Positions 23,451-31,278 of a stretch of DNA of 40,369 bases are shown here, piece after piece. Every line of letters starts with the position of its first letter. Positions within the stretch are counted from its first letter, which is position 1. Source of the DNA: a virus; IMG/VR virus record IMGVR_UViG_3300046008_001187, positions 1-40,369 of that record; one strand, given 5' to 3'. The notes under the pieces were generated by a model. It was given only the letters and a program-made list of their open reading frames with translations. It was not told the origin of the DNA and ran no database searches. The translations under genes and the position numbers were made by a program.

Positions 23451-23452
23451 GC

Positions 23453-23914
23453 TTAGTGCATGGTTAGGTGCTGCTCGATAATGTCCACGATGTCCTCAGA
23501 CCACTGGTTTGGCAAAGCCGCCGTTGGCATAAAAGGACGGGCGGGAATATCCCCCCACAAATTTGGGAATTGCGCCTTCTTGCCACCGAAGCTCATCATC
23601 GCGGCTTGCGGGGCGTTTGTGCCAATCGTGACCGACTGTGCGCCTGCCTGAACCGTGAACGAGTTTTTTAAAACGCCCGTGTCGCTCAACGGAACACTTG
23701 AGCCTTGGCGGCGGTTTGCAATCGTGACGGGCGACAACGCCGCCCAGTTGATGCCGTCGGGCGATTTGGTGTCAACGAAACAAAGACGGATGTTCGATTT
23801 TAAACTTTGCCCGATTGAGCGCATTGCTGGTTGCAAATTGGTGACGGAGTTGCCTAGCTGCTGCAACCTTGCGTGCATCTCTGCGTTTTCAATTTGAACG
23901 GTGATGTCGCTCAT
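23453..23914 (-). CDS. virion morphogenesis protein (Mu gpG-like)
   Basis: A 153-aa protein of the Mu gpG / P2 gpS tail-completion family. Family-like features are SPDGINWAALSPVTI, LSDTGVLKNSFTVQ, SVTIGTNAPQAAMMSFGG and IPARPFM near the C-terminus. In Mu it follows the MuF gene (gp30), and here one small gene separates them. It is believed to act in head or tail completion. Its start overlaps the preceding stop in ATGA. It ends just before a terminator, so it closes the first part of the head operon. Confidence 0.88.
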   Translation of the reverse strand: MSDITVQIENAEMHARLQQLGNSVTNLQPAMRSIGQSLKSNIRLCFVDTKSPDGINWAALSPVTIANRRQGSSVPLSDTGVLKNSFTVQAGAQSVTIGTNAPQAAMMSFGGKKAQFPNLWGDIPARPFMPTAALPNQWSEDIVDIIEQHLTMH

Positions 23915-24321
23915 CCGAAAACGTCCTCAAACGACTCAACTTTCCTTGTTACGGGTGGGTTTTTTAGGAGTTCAAGCCTGCTTATCTCGTTTCTAGCATC
24001 CACCTTAGCTTGTGATGCTGCCATCATGTCCTCTAGGTTTTTGAGTGCATCGCCCTCTAAATAAACACGCGGTTCGAGGTCGCACATTCTTTCGGCGAAT
24101 GCCCGCTCATTGCTGGTCATAATTGCAAACGGGTCGTCGCTATTTTTAAGCTCAATAGCGCGTAGAACCCACCCGTATTTCTCGTCTACATACTCATCGA
24201 TGTCTACTTCCATATTCCGCGCTTCGGACTCCCACCCACCGAGTACAATAATCGCAAACTCTTCCCTTCCTTCATCGGCGCGGCTATCAACCCACGCCTG
24301 TGCTTTTTCTAAATTAGTCAT
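23911..24321 (-). CDS. unknown 136-aa acidic protein; candidate immunity to the MuF-linked ART
   Basis: Not recognised by family. MTNLEKAQAWVDSRADEGRE is followed by a mainly helical, strongly acidic sequence (EARNMEVDIDEYVDEKYGWV, FAERMCDLEPRVYLEGDAL). The start is two bases after the MuF-ART stop (TAAAATG), and its ribosome site GGAGG lies inside the last codons of that gene, so the two proteins must be produced in step. The MuF-gpG order of Mu is interrupted by this gene only. A small acidic protein coupled to a toxin-like domain is the expected form of an immunity protein; this is an inference from context. Confidence 0.65.
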   Translation of the reverse strand: MTNLEKAQAWVDSRADEGREEFAIIVLGGWESEARNMEVDIDEYVDEKYGWVLRAIELKNSDDPFAIMTSNERAFAERMCDLEPRVYLEGDALKNLEDMMAASQAKVDARNEISRLELLKNPPVTRKVESFEDVFG

Positions 24322-24322
24322 T

Positions 24323-26461
24323 TTATACCTCCTTCAATTTAACAATCTGCCTGTTCTCTTTTTTGTCGAACTCGTTTGATTCGATAACAAATTTGCGTCC
24401 GCTTTGAATAAGGATTTCGCTTTCTGTACCGCCATATTCTGACAACTTGCTTATGTCCGAACCTGAGCCGTTTTTCAAGTCAAAGAAAAACACAGTATTT
24501 CCATCGTCCCTGAAATGCGGTATCCCAGTCATTTTTTTCGTTGTGCTTGAGAAGTGGTTTTCAGTAACTTGCTCTCCTACGGCGTATTTTTCAAGTTGTT
24601 TTGGCGTAAGCGACAGGTCGCGCCTGACTTCTCCAGAGTGAACATCTAGCTTTTTCAACGCTTTGTTTAGCACGTCCGTGAACATTGCGGCGGCATCTGA
24701 TTCAGCTTTGGTCACAACGTGTGTTGCCCACTTACCATTCACAGCGTTCAGTCTTCCGAACACTTTGTTTTCAGTGTATGAATAAACCACCTTATGCTCA
24801 AGCTCTGACAAACCCATCGCTCTCGCGTATTCCACTCCGTTTCTATATCTTGGTCTATCGAAATATCCGTCATCGACATCATAAAAATTGAGTGCGGTCT
24901 GGAGTTCTTTCGCATCAGCTGAGGTGTAATTTTTATAGTGAAGGTCGCCATACTCTTTGGCGATTGTCGCTTTAATTTTCGCCATTGATGGCGTTGGGTC
25001 GGATAATGAAGGATTGACCCAGTTTCCTTTGTCATCAAAGTTTTCTGGGAACTTCCATTTCATCGCTTTTAATGTGCCACTGTCCCACGTTGCGGCGATT
25101 GGGTCTTTTTGCGCCCCTTTGAGCTTCGACTTGGGGTTTTGATAACTTCCAGGGACGATTTCCTTTTTTACGTCGTCCCAATCCCAGCTTTCCTCAGTTA
25201 CTGAGTCTTTGATTTTGTTGCCAGTCTTCACGATTTTTGTATTTAACACGCCATCTTGGAATTTATATGGGTGCGAGATTTGAAGTTTGTCGAGATTCTC
25301 TGCCGTAACATACTTTGTGTCTGGGTCTGTTTGTGGCGTTTCGCTGGCTAATTTTTTCGTTGGTGTTGAAACTTGTGCTGGTTTCGGTGCAGGAACAAGA
25401 GCTGGCTTTTTCAACACTGTTTTTGGTTTTGCGCCGCTTCCAGGGGACGCTTCTTTTTTCACATCGTCCCAATCCCACGTTTCGCCCGTTTTTGTATCTT
25501 TGATTTTGTTGCCCGTTTTTACAAGGTCGGGATTAAACACGCCGTCTTGAAATTTATACGGGAACGCTTTTTGAACTTTATCAATATGTTCCTTTGACCA
25601 CGCCTTAGTTGATGGATGGTTTTGTGGCGTTTCGCTGGCTATTTTTGATGCTGGTTTTCCTTTGGGGATTGCCTTTGGCGGAGCATCTGCTGGAGTTTTA
25701 GCGACAATTTTATCAGCGTGCAGCGGGTCGTCTTTTGGCACAACGATTTTCTTTTTGAGTGTTTTCGCCAGCTTTGGTTCGACTGCTTTCGTGGCGGCTT
25801 TCGCCATCTTATCGGCGACCGCCTTGTTGATACCAGCCGTAATATCAGAGCCGCAGTTATAGTCCCAGCCCTTGTCTGGCTTCATTTTGTCGGGTTCGAC
25901 TTTTTTGTTTAAACCGTTGTCGCCGTTGGAGCGGGCTTGTGCTTGTTTTTCGCTGAGAGAAACCACGGAGCATCGACACCTGTACCCGTTGGCGGGGTAA
26001 TGTGCGTCCCAAAATGGGTCGTCAATGCGACGGATAATCCCATCGAGAGCGCGGTGGCTAGGACGAGTACGACTATCGTTAATCGCATCGTACATAAGGT
26101 AAGGTTGGTATTTTTCATTTTCTTTGAACTGCTCCCAATGCCCACGGTTGTAGGCGTTCTGAATGTTTGTGCGAAAGATGTTGTCGAGGCGGTGTTTCGG
26201 CAAACCTAAGTCTTGTACGGCAACTGAATCTTGCCATTGCTTGAACGATTGCCCATCCGCTAATTTTGCGGTCAGCGAATCAAGGACGGCTTGAAGTTGG
26301 TCAAGGCTTGCCACGCCAGCGATTGAGAAGTTTAACTGCCGTTGGATGCCTTGAAATTCACCGTAGTATTGCGCGGGCAACGCAATCCCTCGCGCTTCCA
26401 TTGCTGCAATCGCTTCTTCAAACGGGACGTTAAACCCAACGGACGCTGGACTATCTGGCAT
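24323..26461 (-). CDS. MuF head protein fused to an ADP-ribosyltransferase-like toxin domain
   Basis: A 712-aa protein. Residues about 70-170 are the MuF (Mu gp30 / SPP1 gp7) domain, ending in the conserved WDAHYPANGYRCRCSVVSLS. Residues 272-341 and 370-439 are two copies of a 70-aa repeat (IASETPQ...WDWDDVKKE). Residues about 500-712 resemble a mono-ADP-ribosyltransferase of the R-S-E class: R613/R614 in GEVRRDL, S638-S639-T640 in ENHFSSTT, and the E-x-E pair E680/E682 in GGTESEILI followed by GRKFVIES. MuF proteins are carried in the head, and some temperate phages fuse toxins to them. The start at 26461 overlaps the portal stop by 11 bases; an upstream start at 26488 is possible. Enzyme activity is inferred from motifs. 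Confidence 0.82.
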   Translation of the reverse strand: MPDSPASVGFNVPFEEAIAAMEARGIALPAQYYGEFQGIQRQLNFSIAGVASLDQLQAVLDSLTAKLADGQSFKQWQDSVAVQDLGLPKHRLDNIFRTNIQNAYNRGHWEQFKENEKYQPYLMYDAINDSRTRPSHRALDGIIRRIDDPFWDAHYPANGYRCRCSVVSLSEKQAQARSNGDNGLNKKVEPDKMKPDKGWDYNCGSDITAGINKAVADKMAKAATKAVEPKLAKTLKKKIVVPKDDPLHADKIVAKTPADAPPKAIPKGKPASKIASETPQNHPSTKAWSKEHIDKVQKAFPYKFQDGVFNPDLVKTGNKIKDTKTGETWDWDDVKKEASPGSGAKPKTVLKKPALVPAPKPAQVSTPTKKLASETPQTDPDTKYVTAENLDKLQISHPYKFQDGVLNTKIVKTGNKIKDSVTEESWDWDDVKKEIVPGSYQNPKSKLKGAQKDPIAATWDSGTLKAMKWKFPENFDDKGNWVNPSLSDPTPSMAKIKATIAKEYGDLHYKNYTSADAKELQTALNFYDVDDGYFDRPRYRNGVEYARAMGLSELEHKVVYSYTENKVFGRLNAVNGKWATHVVTKAESDAAAMFTDVLNKALKKLDVHSGEVRRDLSLTPKQLEKYAVGEQVTENHFSSTTKKMTGIPHFRDDGNTVFFFDLKNGSGSDISKLSEYGGTESEILIQSGRKFVIESNEFDKKENRQIVKLKEV

Positions 26462-27938
26462 GAGCGAAACCAATGCAATCAGCAGCAAACGTGGCTCGCT
26501 CTAAAACTTGGCGAAATTTGGCGGTGTCGGTTTCGTCAAAAAGTACCGCTAGACGATTGGCGAGGTCTTCATAATCGCTCGCCGCTTTGATGGCGTTAAA
26601 AATTGAACCTTCGGGAATCGGGCTTTTTAGATTTGCCAACACGTCGTCGGCGAGCGTTTCAATTTCTTGTTGGTTGGGTGTGAATTTGGGAACAATTGTT
26701 CCCAAAAATACGTCACGCTCTGATGTGAATTTAATCGGCTGGTTGGATGCGGCAAAGTTCGTAGATTTCGTTCCGCCAATTGGCGGATTGGAGTTTGGCA
26801 AAACGGCTGGTGGAATCTCAAAATCACCGTCTTCGTAATCATAAACACGCAACAAATAATCAGGCGTGAGTTTCAATATCCCCGCGCTTACCAGTCTTGC
26901 ATCACGCTCGGAACGGTCAACCTCCAAGCCCGTGTTGTCTTCCATGACAAACGTCGGTGGCTCGCCCGTAAATCCGTTTAACGTGTGCAGTGCATTGACC
27001 AACGTCTGCACGTTTTTTGAAACCAACCGAATGTCTGCCCGTTTTCTGTCCTCGAGTACCGATTGATGCACTTTCGCTGCTGCAAATGAACCGCTTGAAC
27101 CTACGTCGCTCGTGAGTGTTTGACCAAGAATGACCTTTTGAATTCTTTTTAAAATTGCGGTTTCAAATTGTTCAAAGGTCGCGCCGTTTTGCTGCACGCT
27201 CATAAATTCTGCTGTCCAACCATCGGGCAATGCCAGCGTGGCGTTTTGCACCGCCGCATTTAACACCGTCGATAATCTATCAACGGCAGGCGTGCCGTCG
27301 GGCAAAGGCATATCAGGCGCAGTCCCTTTTAAAAACGGAATGCCAGCGCGTTCAAGATTCTTCGCCCAGAATTTCCATCCGTTCACGCGAAATAACCATG
27401 CCCAATAAAGCCGCGACAACAACGCTTCGCCGTAAGGTTGGCGGTAAGTTTCGTTGCGAATCGTGAGTAGGAATTTGTATTGCGTATCAACCGCTGTTCC
27501 CATTGGGTCGAGCATCGAACGGTAAATCAAATCGCCATTACTTTTAGGTTCAAACCATTCAAACGGTTTTTCGCTAACTTCTTTTAAGCCAATTCTGCCA
27601 TCAGGTAATTGCTGATAAATCACCTCCTGCACGCTGTAGCCGTATAAAACCGCGTTAAATGCCCCGCGTAATGTGGCGGTAATCACTCGTTCAATTTCAC
27701 GCCATAGAAAGTTATTTTGTCGAACCAGACCCGACTCTAAACGCCACGGCGTAGCAATTAAGGCTTCGCGGCGAGTTTCAATCGCGGCATAAATTTCGTC
27801 ATCGGATTCAAGGGCGCGGAGTTCTTTGCGATGAATGCCCAGCTTTTTTAGTGTCTCGTCGGTGTCCGCCATTTGCAGCAGATTGTTGAGTAAATAATCA
27901 ATCGCTTGTTCGTTATAAAGTGCTTTCGGTGCTGACAT
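26451..27938 (-). CDS. portal protein (DUF935, Mu gp29-like)
   Basis: A 495-aa portal protein that forms the dodecameric ring at the head vertex through which DNA is packaged. Typical DUF935 blocks are TLKKLGIHRKELRALESDDE, ETRREALIATPWRLE, RGAFNAVLYGYSVQEVIY, FEWFEPKSNGDLIYR and YGEALLSRLYWAWLFRVNGWKFWA. The start at 27938 (MSAPKALYNEQ) is preceded by GGAGG and follows the terminase stop by one base; the longer frame runs into the terminase gene. The C-terminus continues the MuF start, so packaging and head genes are coupled. Confidence 0.93.
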   Translation of the reverse strand: MSAPKALYNEQAIDYLLNNLLQMADTDETLKKLGIHRKELRALESDDEIYAAIETRREALIATPWRLESGLVRQNNFLWREIERVITATLRGAFNAVLYGYSVQEVIYQQLPDGRIGLKEVSEKPFEWFEPKSNGDLIYRSMLDPMGTAVDTQYKFLLTIRNETYRQPYGEALLSRLYWAWLFRVNGWKFWAKNLERAGIPFLKGTAPDMPLPDGTPAVDRLSTVLNAAVQNATLALPDGWTAEFMSVQQNGATFEQFETAILKRIQKVILGQTLTSDVGSSGSFAAAKVHQSVLEDRKRADIRLVSKNVQTLVNALHTLNGFTGEPPTFVMEDNTGLEVDRSERDARLVSAGILKLTPDYLLRVYDYEDGDFEIPPAVLPNSNPPIGGTKSTNFAASNQPIKFTSERDVFLGTIVPKFTPNQQEIETLADDVLANLKSPIPEGSIFNAIKAASDYEDLANRLAVLFDETDTAKFRQVLERATFAADCIGFAHAR

Positions 27939-27939
27939 T

Positions 27940-29205
27940 TTAAAACCTCCGTGTGGTCGAACTAATTGGACTGGATTGCGCCATACCTGCTGCGCCGTGC
28001 CACGCAATTGCCAATGACATAACGGTGTCGTCGTGTTGCCCGTGCGGTGCGGAATAACGAATCGAACCGCCAGCCAGTCGTTCTTGGTCAAAACACATCA
28101 GCTCGTTAATCAGCGGTTCATAATCGGGAATTGAAATCGTGCCTTGCTCAAAGGCGATGGCTAGTTTTTCGATAATTTCGGATTTGCTGGCGTTGGTGGT
28201 TTGAAAAGGGCGGACAGGCAAACCACGACGGTGCGCCAATTCGATAAACGGAATGCCCGTGTTGTTGGATTCAATCAGTATCGGTGCGCCTTTGAAGCGT
28301 TGCGACATAGCAACCAGCCGTTCTAATTGCATGACGTATTCGACTTGGTTAAATCGGTCGATTGCCACGATTTTGCGGTCACGGGCATCGACAACAGTAA
28401 TCACTGTGAAATCTTCGACCCGTGCCAAATCCACGCCGATAACATAAGCTCGCCCATCGTTTTGTTTTTGTTCAGCTCTCCACCAGTCCGCGCCTTTAAT
28501 TTCATAAGTACAGGCTCGAATGTTGCGAAACACGCCGCCTGCATCGTCTAGGAACTGAGCCAAATACTCCTGCTGGAAAGTCCGCTCAGGTAAATTAAGC
28601 CGCGCTTCTTCTATTTCGGCGGGATTGATAAACGGATTGCAGGCGGTGGGCATTTGCCACGATGCCCAGTTGTGCTGATTGTTGATGCCGCGTTGGTAGC
28701 AATCGTAAAAATAATTACGCCCTTTGGGTGTCGATAAAAACCATGCGTCGCCGCCTAAATCCGTCAACGTCGGGCGAATAGCATTCTCCCAAGTGGGCTG
28801 CAAGCGTTTGGCAATGCCCGCTTCGTCGATAATCACTCGCGCATATTTACGCCCACGCCCCGCGTCTTCATCTTCGAGTGACCAGAAATCAATCGTGCCG
28901 CCGCCCATGATTTCGAGGCGTTTGGATTGTTCGTTTTTGTTCGTGATAATCGGATTTAACCGCTGTTTTGATTCCCGCCACGCCAAATCTAAAACCTTGT
29001 AAGTCGGCGCAAACCAACCGACTGGCACGCCTTGTAATGCGCCCATCGCTAAATCGCAGCAACCACTCGCACCCAACGCTAACATGATGCCGAGCGCGGT
29101 TTTTCCGCTACGTCGCCCTAAACAAACCACGTTATAACGGGCGCGACCTTCCCAGACCTTCTGTTGCGCGATGTGCAACGCAGGCAATTTGAGTTTTTTT
29201 GTCAT
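27940..29205 (-). CDS. terminase large subunit (Mu gp28-like ATPase/nuclease)
   Basis: A 421-aa packaging motor. The Walker A motif GRRSGKT is at residues 30-36, Walker B VIIDE at 124-128, and STPKG at 158-162 is the coupling motif. The nuclease domain has D259 (GVDLAR), E312 (LIESNNTG) and D392/D393 (HDDTVM), all present, so both activities should be intact. I prefer the ATG at 29205, with GGGG six bases upstream, to the one at 29217, which lies in the T-tail of a terminator-like hairpin. Its stop leads into the portal start by one base. The small terminase is about 2.1 kb upstream rather than adjacent. Confidence 0.95.
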   Translation of the reverse strand: MTKKLKLPALHIAQQKVWEGRARYNVVCLGRRSGKTALGIMLALGASGCCDLAMGALQGVPVGWFAPTYKVLDLAWRESKQRLNPIITNKNEQSKRLEIMGGGTIDFWSLEDEDAGRGRKYARVIIDEAGIAKRLQPTWENAIRPTLTDLGGDAWFLSTPKGRNYFYDCYQRGINNQHNWASWQMPTACNPFINPAEIEEARLNLPERTFQQEYLAQFLDDAGGVFRNIRACTYEIKGADWWRAEQKQNDGRAYVIGVDLARVEDFTVITVVDARDRKIVAIDRFNQVEYVMQLERLVAMSQRFKGAPILIESNNTGIPFIELAHRRGLPVRPFQTTNASKSEIIEKLAIAFEQGTISIPDYEPLINELMCFDQERLAGGSIRYSAPHGQHDDTVMSLAIAWHGAAGMAQSSPISSTTRRF

Positions 29206-29222
29206 TTTTAGCCCCATAAAAA

Positions 29223-29253
29223 AGCCGTCTCGCCATTCAATGACAAGGCGGCT
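29223..29253 (-). terminator. rho-independent-like terminator at the terminase start
   Basis: On the minus strand AGCCG pairs with CGGCT, and the stem continues with one mismatch and a few G-U pairs to a TGA loop, followed by TTTTTT. It sits 30 bp beyond the stop of the fibre-like gene and directly before the large terminase. If it terminates partially it would lower packaging-motor expression relative to upstream genes. Confidence 0.72.
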
Positions 29254-29282
29254 AGTTCCTTACAACAAACTGACAGTTTCGG

Positions 29283-29981
29283 TTATAAACCGTTGCTTAA
29301 ACGCAAGGCGGCTAAGTCAGGTGCATAAGTGTATTGGATTTTGACAGTCAAACCGACCACCGCACCGACTTCGGTTTCGTAGCCAGTAAAGTCAACAAAA
29401 ACGCCTTCACCCAAAACAACAGGTAATTCATAAGTCACGCCAGTTACAACATTAGTAAATCGCGCATCACCGTGGTTTAAAACCGTATCAATAGCGAAGG
29501 TTGGTAAAATCCCAGCCAAAGAATCGATTGGGTTAATTTCCGCAAGCACTAAATTTTCTGTTGTCGTTTTACGAATCGTTGACGCGAACAAATTATCAAG
29601 ATAGGTTTTTTCGGCACTAACAACGCCAGACAACGCATCTACGTTGGCTTGAACTGTTGCGACAGCGGCTGTAATCGCATCGGCAACCGTCGCGTTTGGA
29701 TTGACCGTGATGTAATCCGCGATTTCTTTTAGCGTGTCAAACGCCGCTGGTGCTGAACCAATAACTGTCGCAATCGCGGCATCAATCGCGGTGTTGCGAT
29801 TTGTGACTTCGGTTGCAATCGCTGTGCTGATTGCACCGTTGCGAGCCGTAACTTCTGTGTTGATTGCATCGATTAAAGCCGTTGCGCCGCCTGTGCCAGC
29901 GTTGGTGACGGCTGTGTTTAACGCTAATAATGCCGCTTCTAAGCCGACAATCGACTTTTGACTGTATTTAATTTGAGCCAT
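29283..29981 (-). CDS. fibre-like structural protein
   Basis: A 232-aa protein, MAQIKYSQKSIVGLEAALLA. Residues about 40-100 contain alternating TEVTARN...ATEVTNRNTAID repeats and the segment IGSAPAAFDTLKEIADYITV, a hallmark of phage tail-fibre repeats (SAPxALDTLKELADAI). The C-terminal half is beta-rich (GVTYELPVVLGEGVFVDFTG). Such a protein would trimerise as a fibre or head-fibre. Its position between the small and large terminase genes is unusual for a tail fibre. The ribosome site GGAT precedes the ATG. A terminator follows. Confidence 0.66.
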   Translation of the reverse strand: MAQIKYSQKSIVGLEAALLALNTAVTNAGTGGATALIDAINTEVTARNGAISTAIATEVTNRNTAIDAAIATVIGSAPAAFDTLKEIADYITVNPNATVADAITAAVATVQANVDALSGVVSAEKTYLDNLFASTIRKTTTENLVLAEINPIDSLAGILPTFAIDTVLNHGDARFTNVVTGVTYELPVVLGEGVFVDFTGYETEVGAVVGLTVKIQYTYAPDLAALRLSNGL

Positions 29982-30070
29982 GATAGTTATCCAATAAGGA
30001 ATGACGGTGTTACTTAGTCCGACAACTGAAAAGTGGTTTTTACAAGAACCAAAGAAACTCGTTTTTATAT

Positions 30071-30304
30071 TCAGGACGTTGTTTTTCGTTCATCGACCCG
30101 CCGATAAGTAATTAAAAGCGAACCCTCCAAATGAACTGCCTCCAAAGCGTCAAGCCGCCGATTTATTGCATCGCTGAGAGTTTCCAAATAGTCGAGGCGC
30201 ACACTAAAGGCAATATCAACCGCGTCTTGGGCAGCGTCAACATTGAGATTGTCCTGTATCGCTTCGGGCAACCCTTCGATTGTTTTAGGGCTGAACTTTG
30301 GCAT
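30071..30304 (-). CDS. small unknown protein, possibly structural
   Basis: A 77-aa protein from MPKFSPKTIEGLPEAIQDNL at 30304; the longer frame from 30352 overlaps the upstream gene more deeply. PKFSPKTIEGLPEAI...DNL has the style of phage fibre-hinge or whisker sequences, in which IxGLxxAI is common. Residues 25-60 form an amphipathic helix (YLETLSDAINRRLDALEAVH) fit for coiled-coil trimerisation. It overlaps the end of the preceding gene by 20 bases. It is probably an accessory to the fibre-like protein downstream. Confidence 0.5.
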   Translation of the reverse strand: MPKFSPKTIEGLPEAIQDNLNVDAAQDAVDIAFSVRLDYLETLSDAINRRLDALEAVHLEGSLLITYRRVDERKTTS

Positions 30305-30500
30305 TTTTTCTCGATTCGCTGATGGTTTTAACAATCCGCTTAACGTGGTCAAAGCTCCGTTTGACTGTGCTGGCGTACTCGACTTTTAACTGGCGCATCG
30401 TCGTTGCATCAACGTGAAGGTCAACCGCGCCGCTTTTGATTTCGTGCGAAATGCCCCGTCCGATTGCCCATGCGGCAAAGTAAAAATCCCGTTCAATCAC
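30285..30500 (-). CDS. small unknown protein in packaging region
   Basis: A 71-aa basic protein beginning at a GTG (MIERDFYFAAWAIGRGI) that overlaps the upstream stop as GTGA. It has a hydrophobic N-terminal helix and a basic C-terminus (SRKNAKVQP). The family is not recognised. It lies among five coupled small genes between the terminase subunits, and a virion-structural or assembly role is likely only by position. Confidence 0.5.
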   Translation of the reverse strand: MIERDFYFAAWAIGRGISHEIKSGAVDLHVDATTMRQLKVEYASTVKRSFDHVKRIVKTISESRKNAKVQP

Positions 30501-30910
30501 GCAAACACTCCAAGATAAGAAACAACGGCAAAGTTGCCCGTGTAATCGTGACTGGTGTCGGTGAATCGCAGCACATACGCGGCATTCACAATATCCAGCA
30601 TGATGTCTTCGTGTATTTCCATCGTTAATTCGCCCGCTGTTCCGTAAGGCACATAAACATTTGCCGTGTTAAAAATAAAATCCCCCATTGGTTTACTTGG
30701 TAAAACGCAAACGTAATCAATAATCGGCATTTTTGCTGTCGTCACGCAGGTGATGTTATTCACACCCCGCACGCCGTTAATAATGACCGAATGCGTCACA
30801 GGCGAAACGGTCACAGAATCCGTAATGATTGACTGATTTACCGATGCTGCTGTCGTAGTGACCGACTGCGTTACAGGCGAAACCGTAACCGAATATTCGC
30901 CACAACTCAT
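30497..30910 (-). CDS. predicted structural protein with V-T repeats
   Basis: A 137-aa protein, MSCGEYSVTVSPVTQSVTTT. The N-terminal 45 residues are repeats of S-V-T-V-S-P-V-T, a beta-strand-forming pattern seen in fibre shafts. The C-terminal part (YVPYGTAGELTMEIHEDIML...YVLRFTD) is globular. It overlaps its upstream neighbour as ATGA and its downstream neighbour as GTGA. It is likely part of the same structural assembly as the 123-aa protein before it; no family name is known to me. Confidence 0.55.
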   Translation of the reverse strand: MSCGEYSVTVSPVTQSVTTTAASVNQSIITDSVTVSPVTHSVIINGVRGVNNITCVTTAKMPIIDYVCVLPSKPMGDFIFNTANVYVPYGTAGELTMEIHEDIMLDIVNAAYVLRFTDTSHDYTGNFAVVSYLGVFA

Positions 30911-31278
30911 ACCGAAGCGTTGGTGACTTGCGGCACGACGGTTATTTTTGACCGATAATCGTCAATCGGCGGCAAGAGCGTTGTAATTTCGTTTGTTGCG
31001 CTTTTTGCCTGCAAATCGAAGTAATAATTGCCAATAGGCAGCGTCGCTGTAACCGCTGACGCAACAGACAAATAACAAATGCCATTCAGTGGGTCGTCCG
31101 TTGGATAATCACCAGCCGTTGTGGTCGCTTGTAAAATGGCTAACGCATCACCGTCCGTGAACTTCGCTTTTAACGTCAGCCAAAATTTGTAGCCCGTGAT
31201 ATTCATGCCGTTGTTGTACTTAATCTCAAGCAAATAATTATCACCAGCACGGATATTCGGAATGTATTTTTTAGCCAT
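30907..31278 (-). CDS. BppU-like N-terminal domain protein (small structural)
   Basis: A 123-aa protein. NIRAGDNYLLEIKYNNGMNITGYKFWLTLKAKFTD, then DDPLNGICYLSVASAVTATLPIGNYYFDLQ, follows the pattern of the small Ig-like attachment domain found at the N-terminus of siphophage baseplate upper proteins and in stand-alone structural proteins. It would attach fibres to the virion. It starts 8 bases inside the small-terminase gene. Assignment is by pattern and not by search. Confidence 0.6.
   Translation of the reverse strand: MAKKYIPNIRAGDNYLLEIKYNNGMNITGYKFWLTLKAKFTDGDALAILQATTTAGDYPTDDPLNGICYLSVASAVTATLPIGNYYFDLQAKSATNEITTLLPPIDDYRSKITVVPQVTNASV

Noticed and set aside
26461-26488. Longer start for the MuF protein (MLLIALVSLMPDSP)
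   Set aside because: The extra nine hydrophobic residues overlap the portal gene further and are not typical of MuF proteins; the ATG at 26461 is preferred, though neither has a strong ribosome site.
27938-28091. Longer portal start inside the terminase gene
   Set aside because: The ATG at 27938 has GGAGG just upstream and gives the normal N-terminus; the extension is the terminase gene read in another frame.
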